Assembly (NCBI RefSeq): GCF_000516985.1 | Contig: NW_006917102.1 | Location: 1,683,681-1,747,680 of the forward strand | Source of the DNA: Pestalotiopsis fici W106-1 | Taxonomy: Eukaryota > Ascomycota > Sordariomycetes > Amphisphaeriales > Sporocadaceae | Direction of reading: 5' to 3' | DNA length: 64,000 nt | The notes under the pieces: generated by a model | Seen by the model: the letters and a program-made list of their open reading frames with translations, nothing else | Told to the model about the DNA's origin: nothing | The model's database searches: none | Position numbers and translations under genes: made by a program | Shown: positions 57,581 to 64,000 of the stretch, in pieces | Position numbering within the stretch: the stretch's first letter is position 1 | How the letters are laid out: the number at the start of each line of letters is the position of its first letter

Positions 57581-60154
57581 TGTTGACCGACGACAAGCTG
57601 TCCACGCTTTTTGGTTGGGGACTTTGTTGTATAGTTTGCAAGACAAGGTCGAGGACTCGAACACTTGACGGCTCTTCCGAATCAGAAACCCACTTGTCGA
57701 GAGTGAGTGAACCTCTGCAAGAGAAAGGGAAAAAAGAGTGTCACACAATGGCATAGAGCCAAGGGGGGATTGCTTCTCAATATATCTCGAAGAACATTTC
57801 ACGGCGACTCCAAGGGTCCAAAGTACCTTGGCCGTCTAGTCTTGGGGGTCACGATGGAGCGGGGGGGTGTTCTACTAACAACCCCCAGCAAGGATGTGTG
57901 GTCAGGTATGAGCCAGGATTGAAAGCAGCAACAAGAAAACAGAAGCTGATCTCGCCTCCGTGTGTGTACATGGTAAGGCATATAGCCTGTCCGTTAACCA
58001 AGAAGGGGTAGCCATGTGGGCATGCAGACTAGTCCCCTTTCTGAAAGGAGCACACCTGAGAGGGGGTGGAATAGGAACTTGGAGTTACCAGTCTCTTCTG
58101 GAGGTTGGCGTTTGGCTTTGAGGCAGCTAGCTGGGAAGTCCCAATTGGCGGTAACGGGCAAGGGGATGGCGGCACGTTCTCCTCGGTGTGCCGACAGTGT
58201 AGCTATAGACATGTCTGGATTCGGCGCGAGCCCGAAGGTGGATGGGCCTGGAATTGGCTCCATGCTGACTGTGCCTCTCCCCGTGGCTTGGGGGAGGCGG
58301 ACCGAAGATCCTGAGTGCCGTGATGAACTATCTGACAAAAAGAGAACATGTGTTAAACATGCTGCGTAAGGTACTGTCTCTGACATTTGCAAAGTATATC
58401 GAATTGCATTCTTCTTTGGCAACAATTTGTTTCAATGGTTTGCGCCGGTGCAATCTTGGTTGACTGTACGATGGCAGTCTCGATTGCCATGTAGATGCTG
58501 GTCATACTTAGCAGGTGGACCTCGTCCTGGGCATGCAAATGGTTCCATGGCAAAAGTCAATCATGCTATTTTGAATGTCGTGAGGGTACAAGCACCACTC
58601 CTCATCAAAGCACCAAAAAGTTCAAGTAGTCTGGGGTACGGGGAAGGGGAATTTGGGGTAGCGTCCCCCAACGAGACAAGGATTCTATAGGTCCGGTTAA
58701 AATCACCGGCAAAGCGGGAGATATCAAAAACCTCCAATGAAACCATGCGCAAAATATGGGGAACGGGACGGAGCGATTTCGAATAGAGAGGATTCAGAGT
58801 CGCAGGACTAGTCACGCTATCCAGATCTGTACCCGAACCTAGAAGTCGGAAGTTGGGAAGCGTGCCAGAAGAGAAAACGATTTACCTTGGGATCGGCTCA
58901 CTTGATGATCATATGATATTTTCCCCAGACCAGGTTTGCAGACCAGGAAAAGGTGCTTGATCGTAAGTCGCATTCCAAGATTCGTTCAATTAATTGTGAG
59001 CCCATTAAAGTATTCACATGTTTGTGCTGACACCAGCATGGCTCATGGCCATACATAACATGGGTATGACTAAGTCACCACGGCTTGCTTATGCATGTCC
59101 GATGGTGGTGCCTTGGCAAAAAGAGCAACAGACTCGTTGTACTTGCTGAATGATTTCTTACTCTATACAACTAGAAGTGGTGACACCTTTGATCCATTCC
59201 TTCTGCACAACATACAGCCGGAATAGAAGGGCCGAGCAAGGCCATGGAAACTGATGTGGTGTGCCAGCTGATGAAGCCTCCAATGCCTTGTTGGAAAATC
59301 CTGCCTCCAAAAAGTGCGGTCGTCTATTAATTCTAGACTAGCAGCGGATTCCTCGCTACCAACAGTGGTTATATCGAGCAACGCCGCAGCTGACGAATGC
59401 AAACATCTGACTGGCGCGTGTAGACACACAGCTTCTTGGTACAGTTGTATCGCCCTGCGGTTGGGCCATGGAAGCAATTTCCATGATGGCCATCCAAAGC
59501 AACCATGATATGCATATATCAACCTGTCAAGACTAAGGGATTTAGTCGATCCAGCTCCCCGGGACTATCATTTCCATTAACGCGCATCTCGCTTGCTCCG
59601 GTGACACTATAGGAGCGGCTCGAGTTGACCATGATTCGTTCGCCTCTAATCTGCCCACCATTGTCAAGCCAAATTGTACATGTCAGTAGGTGATACATTT
59701 TTTTTTATGTTTTTTCGCCCATGTACCTCATTTGTTTGTCCGAATGCGCGATATCTTCCAAAGGATCAAAAGCCTTGCTCTAGTGTAGAATAGGAGGCTT
59801 CCCTGGGTTCCTGACCTTACCCATGTCGTTCGAGTCGAGCTGTATTTAGCCTGAATGGCTCCGGATCGAGGCTACGCAGCCCATGCAAGTGGCTTTGAGA
59901 TGAGCTAGTATCTTTGAAAATAGTTCAAACTAGTATCTAATGCCAAGTCGTTCCATTGAGCCGCATAAGGCTACAATAGTTGTGCTTGCGCAGCCCCTAT
60001 ATCGGTCCTGAGGAAGTACTACTTGTTTGTCCCGAATGGCGTATTTGAGTCATTTTCATGATTCTGTCGGGTTTTGTCTGGCTCTGTGACAAAGTTCAAT
60101 TACGAGTTTATATTATGTCCTTGCTCGTAGTCATTAGTCTTGTGTCTCAAGTGA
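57581..60154. promoter_or_regulatory. Long gene-poor upstream region of the sugar transporter
   Basis: About 2.6 kb with no recognised gene. It includes G-rich tracts near 57841-57870, 58281-58300 and 58630-58660 that contain SYGGRG-type words (CreA consensus) and one hairpin at 58273-58298. Frames here (57994-58425, 59163-59522) look like chance or shadow. Confidence 0.4.
58273..58298. repeat. GC hairpin
   Basis: Imperfect inverted repeat GCCTCTCCCC / GGGGGAGGC with a 7-base loop. It lies upstream of the sugar transporter and overlaps CreA-like words. Confidence 0.45.
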
Positions 60155-60607
60155 ATGGGGAAATGGCTTACTCCCTCAGGGGGTTCATGGTTGGAGCGGC
60201 CCAGGAAACACCAGCCCTGTGACGGTAATTTTCGAATCCTGAGGCAATTTGTACAGGAGATGATGACTCATGATCCATACCCAACTCTACAACTTCAAAC
60301 CATAGCGATCATTGAGGACAAGGACAATGCTCCGGCGTGAAAGTTGCATGGTCTTGACCCCACGTATTGGGACGAGTACATCTCTACACAATCCAATTAT
60401 GATCTCAAAAAATTTGATCGTGTCATTGACTTTCATTCATCTCATTCAACCCGCCATTCAGCCGAGCGAGATACCGGTATACGCCCAGATTCGGCCTTGG
60501 AGCTCCTGAATGGGTATATAACTACTAGCTACCCTCCATTTCATTGGTACGAAATCAGACTATTTTCAATCACTTATTCATTCCTATGCACCGCTCCCCT
60601 CAGGTGA
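60155..60607 (+). other. Weak open frame with one in-frame TGA (possible relic)
   Basis: Two frames in the same phase, 60155-60340 and 60344-60607, are separated only by TGA at 60338-60340. Together they run about 150 codons. Residue use is varied and not low-complexity (LHGLDPTYWDEYISTQSNYD), but I recognise no family. It could be a decayed gene or chance. It lies about 170 bases from the RHS relic. Confidence 0.25.
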
Positions 60608-60780
60608 TATCGAAACACAGACCAGAAGCTCCTCGGACTGACATAGTAATAAGGTATATGCTCTTTTGCATGCCCCCGGCTAATCACTGGAAGCTCCGTA
60701 CACTTATCTAGAGGGCGTGGCGTTGATCAGTATGTTCAAGCACACTCTGGTGTATTGGATCCATTATTCACCATCTGACA

Positions 60781-62520
60781 CTAATAAACTTGCATGGCCG
60801 ATCCGGGGCCAGGAGGATCTGGAGGCGGACCTTTAGGTTCGTTCCCAGGGCCCCCGCCAGGCCCTTCGTCAAAACTCGTAGCTCTCGTTCGGGGACACAG
60901 TTTACCAGAGACATCAGATCTGAGCCACACTCGAAACCGTGCATACACCCGTGTTACCCGGATCCTGAATCTGCCAGCTGCAGTCCCGAGCGGAAGAGAT
61001 CCGGTAGCACCCGCGAGTATTCCAGTCACGGTATGCAGTATGAGCTCCCCATAGTCCCCGTGATATTGGTGATCGACAAAGTATGCCCCGATCTGGGCCA
61101 CCGCTGTCAACGTGAATCCGTTTGCGCCGCCGGCGAAGAAGTAGCGGGCAGTTGTTGACCAACCTGTATTCGCGATGACTATGCTCACGCCCATACTAGC
61201 AGCGCCTCTTAGCGCGCCAGAGATCATATCTACTGCGAACTGGCCAAAGCTATATCTATCGCATTCACCAGCTATACAGCGCTGCACTGCACCGCCGAGC
61301 AGGTTCCCGACAGCCCCAATCGCCGCAGCCACAGCAACGGTCGCCACGGGGCCAAGAGGAGGGATTAGTGTGGCCAAAGCCGCCGCCCCTCCGCCAAAGG
61401 CCATGACAACCATCCACGATCCAGCCTTCCTGAGAAACTCCCCTACATATTCACGGCTCATCCCGGATGGATCGGTGTAGTTGACTGGATCTCCTTAGCA
61501 ATAAGCATACCGATTCTCCGTGATTTTGAAATCCATGGAGACAAACGACATGTTGTCTGTACTGTAGTGCCGGGCGCGCAGGTAGACGAGGTCGCTCTCG
61601 GGATGCTTGAATTCTTGCGAAAATCCAAATCTCGACTCGATCCCGTCGTCGCGTACGCCTGCCAGATCAGATCCGTAGGCACTGAAGGCAAGGGCTCTGT
61701 AATCCTCATTGTCGAATAACAGGACCGTTGAACCCTTCTGGTCCAGGTAATGCGTCGACGGTTTTCCATCATCAGTAAAGCTCGCGAGTAAGCGTCGGTC
61801 GTCGGAGAGGATGGAGAGCTTAGTGCTCTGCTCTTGCGAATCTGTGGTGTCGACGGCGTTGGTGATGCCCTGGCTGTGGAACAGCTTAGCAGAAGACTGC
61901 TCATCCCGCGTGGCTGCGAGGAAGTCGTCTGCATGGTACTCAATAGCCCTCTTCTGACCGCTGCTGTCTATCACACTCTGCAGTTGATCTTTGTCGTTGA
62001 AGTTGAGTTTCCTGCCACTATCGTCGGCAATCAATCTACCATTGGAGTCATTCGAAGCCTGGGTCGTTACGCTGGTCTATTGCGTTATAGGACAGATTCT
62101 TCTGGTTGCCATCTGTTTCGACTTGGACGATGTTTGAGTTGCCATCATACATAAACCGTGTCATGGAGTCACTAGTCGGCAGTGAGGTGCAATCTTCAGT
62201 GACCTGACCGATCCCGTCATATTGGAAGGTTCGTGCTTTGTTCAGCTCTAGACAAACTACCGAAGTTGTCTTGATACCCAGCGTTCTTCCTCTGCTGTCT
62301 GTCTGATACTGCGTTTTCAAAAAAAAAAAATTGTCTGGTCTTGCGCCTACACAGACTCTTTTTGTACCCTCGCGAAGCCGTCATACGAGAATAGCTTGCT
62401 GTATGTGCGCGTACCAGCGTGTTGAGTCTTGAGAAGCTGGCCCTTGTATTATAGTTCATTTTCAAGCCAAGTATGCTGAAAATGCAAGCTGATGGGTTCA
62501 ACTCCACGGATAGCGAAATG
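60781..62520 (-). pseudogene. Decayed RHS/YD-repeat gene (toxin-like family relic)
   Basis: Remnant of an RHS-repeat protein, a family that in bacteria forms polymorphic or Tc-type toxin cocoons and is also found in some fungi. Reading minus strand, YD-repeat pieces lie at about 62400-62500 (FSYDGFARVQ), 62070-62320 (RTFQYDGIGQ, RFMYDGNSN) and 61498-62034 (NGRLIADDSGRKL). The RHS-associated core follows with ESDLVYLRARHYSTDN, then GDPVNYTDPSGM. After the core comes a variable C-terminal domain (60781-61460) that is glycine-rich and hydrophobic (VATVAVAAAIGAVGNLLGGA), with a proline-rich tail. Breaks seen: TAG near 62356, a frame change at an A-run near 62320, a frame change near 62070, and TAA at 61495-61497 inside the core. 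I see no intron explaining these, so I call it non-functional. The 5' end is not found. Confidence 0.8.
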
Positions 62521-64000
62521 TATTTTGCTACCGAAAAGCAAAAGGTGCTTGGAGATCAAGAGCTACGGTGAATTTGTTACTACTTTGTACTCAATATATC
62601 GTTTTTACGAAACATGTGGGATTACGACTGGCTACAGGCCTGGTACTAGGACTTAGTTATATTATACCTTTAATATTGCCTTCATTTCGACACTTCGATT
62701 ATGGCTTAATTATTGCCCAGACGCTATTGCAAGGAGACTGCCCATTCCCGATGTCGTGCACCGATTGGAACCTTTTACACGTCCATTTACTACGACTGGC
62801 AGCGCGCGCATAATGGAGGTCAACAGACTTCCTCGAGGAATGGCATCCTCTCTCACGAGACAGCGTTGTGAAGCGGTAGTCTTTACGTGGTTTGAATCAG
62901 TCCTGGCCACGTACACACAAGTGCCTACCTATTAACCATCGTAACAGGCCGAAGAAATGGAGGGACTTGTCACCAAAATTTCTCTCAGATTTCTTTGCCA
63001 CGAGGGATTATGATCTGGCTAGCTCTGACGGCTTGAATGGGCGGCTTTGAAGATGATTAAAACGCGCATGGCAAGTTTCCGTGGACAATCTGGATATCTG
63101 ACCAAAGTAGACTGAAAAGGGACTATATTGTCTTGTAACACAACATGCAGTTCATGTCTACTATGGTTATGAATCAAATCATGAAGCTCGCCCCGGCGAG
63201 CTCAGATGTATTGACTTTGGGATGTTGAGATCTATTTTTGATGCCATTACATGCTCAACGTCAATTATCTACGCAAAAGGCTTTAATTGACGACATCGTG
63301 ACAAATCAGCGGATAATCATTTTGGTGGGTGTCAGTGGGAATCGCCATGGAATTTGTCTTCGATTGGCTTTATGGAGCTCACGACTTGCAACTCTTGTCA
63401 GGCGCATGTCATTCCGGCATCTATCAGTAGGAAAGGAACTGCATAGATCGGCTTGACTGTTTCGGCGGCATTTATGCCTTCTGATCGAGATATTGATCGA
63501 ATAGGTTGCCTCAAGACAATCGAGTATTGGGTGGCTTATTCATGTTATTAAAAAGACCTTCCATTTCCATCTTCGCAGCAGAATCGTAACTCCGAGGGGA
63601 GGGGGAGGGCCAGTAGTTTAGTGGGGGCAAATAACGGACTGACGGGCTCAACGGCTCAGTAGCGGCCCCGGACAGGCGCTGAGGTTTTCCAACGCTGGGA
63701 GCAGCTATCCGCCCGCTCTGATCAATCAACGAAATCGGCATCGCATTTCAATCGCATCTCTTTTTTTTTCTGCAGTCAGCCAAGACCATGATCTGTCATG
63801 ACATCCTTGTCATGGTTAGACACGTCATGATACAACCGAGCAGGGCAAGCAGGAAGACAATGAAAGGATCAAAGCCAAGCACAAGAATAATAATGGAAAA
63901 CAGAATGCGGGATTTCCCAAAACCATCACGAATAAAACGACTCATTTCGGGGCACAATGTTGCCATGCAAGAGAAGCTTGTTCCAGAAGATCCACACCAC
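62521..64000. other. Gene-poor window end
   Basis: About 1.5 kb with no recognised gene. 62570-62800 is AT-rich. A G-rich stretch (63596-63612), a T-run (63761-63769) and a cluster of GTCATG words (63785-63833) lie near the end and might be promoter of a gene beyond the window. Confidence 0.35.
63785..63833. repeat. CATG-centred repeats with 10-bp palindrome
   Basis: GTCATG occurs at 63795, 63809 and 63824 (14-15 base spacing), the first within the perfect palindrome TGTCATGACA (63794-63803); ACCATGA at 63785 forms an inverted match. Possible multimer binding site. Confidence 0.4.

Noticed and set aside
1..64000. CRISPR array, bacterial operon or transposon with terminal repeats
   Set aside because: The contig is fungal; I saw no spaced direct repeats, transposase, reverse transcriptase or terminal repeats.

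Overview
This is a filamentous ascomycete (Pezizomycotina) nuclear contig. Genes are split by short introns (about 45-160 nt) with GTRNGT donors and CTAAC/CTGAC-like branch sites. The families are typically fungal: a Zn2Cys6/Fungal_trans_2 regulator, an RTA1 protein, a TRI12-type MFS pump, a heme-thiolate peroxidase and an Urn1-like WW/FF protein. A Sordariomycete, perhaps Hypocreales, is my inference and is not proven by the sequence. One 100-N assembly gap lies inside a gene (6895-6994).

Region A (1 to about 23.8 kb) looks like an accessory metabolic or detoxification block. It holds a 5'-truncated FAD oxidase (BBE type), a TRI12-like MFS efflux pump, a CocE-type hydrolase cut by the gap, a full-length ABCC transporter, an RTA1-like protein, a cytochrome P450, a secreted chloroperoxidase-like enzyme, a four-helix membrane protein with a PPxY motif, and a Zn2Cys6 regulator. 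Tailoring enzymes, exporters and a regulator are present, but no PKS, NRPS or terpene synthase is visible.

Region B (24 to 57.6 kb) is mixed. It has a large uncharacterised membrane protein, a sorbosone/glucose dehydrogenase-like protein, a POT/PTR2 peptide transporter divergent from a dihydropyrimidinase, a secreted aspartic protease, an unknown protein, an Urn1-like splicing factor, a dienelactone hydrolase, a basic Ser/Arg-rich gene interrupted by one in-frame TAG, a TXNDC17-like thioredoxin fold protein, a PAP2 lipid phosphatase, a dynamin-like GTPase with SUMO-related motifs, and an MFS sugar transporter. The protease, peptide transporter and hydantoinase could together serve organic nitrogen scavenging.

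Region C (57.6 to 64 kb) is gene-poor. It holds a decayed RHS/YD-repeat gene, with its RHS-core region and a glycine-rich hydrophobic C-terminal domain still readable but broken by stops and frame changes, and a weak interrupted reading frame at 60155-60607. The rest shows no recognisable gene.

The observations most worth a second look are the RHS relic, the single in-frame amber stop in the 45.8-47.7 kb gene, the SUMO-type motifs in the dynamin-like GTPase, and the backbone-less cluster in region A. Exon boundaries come from reading splice signals and frames by eye.
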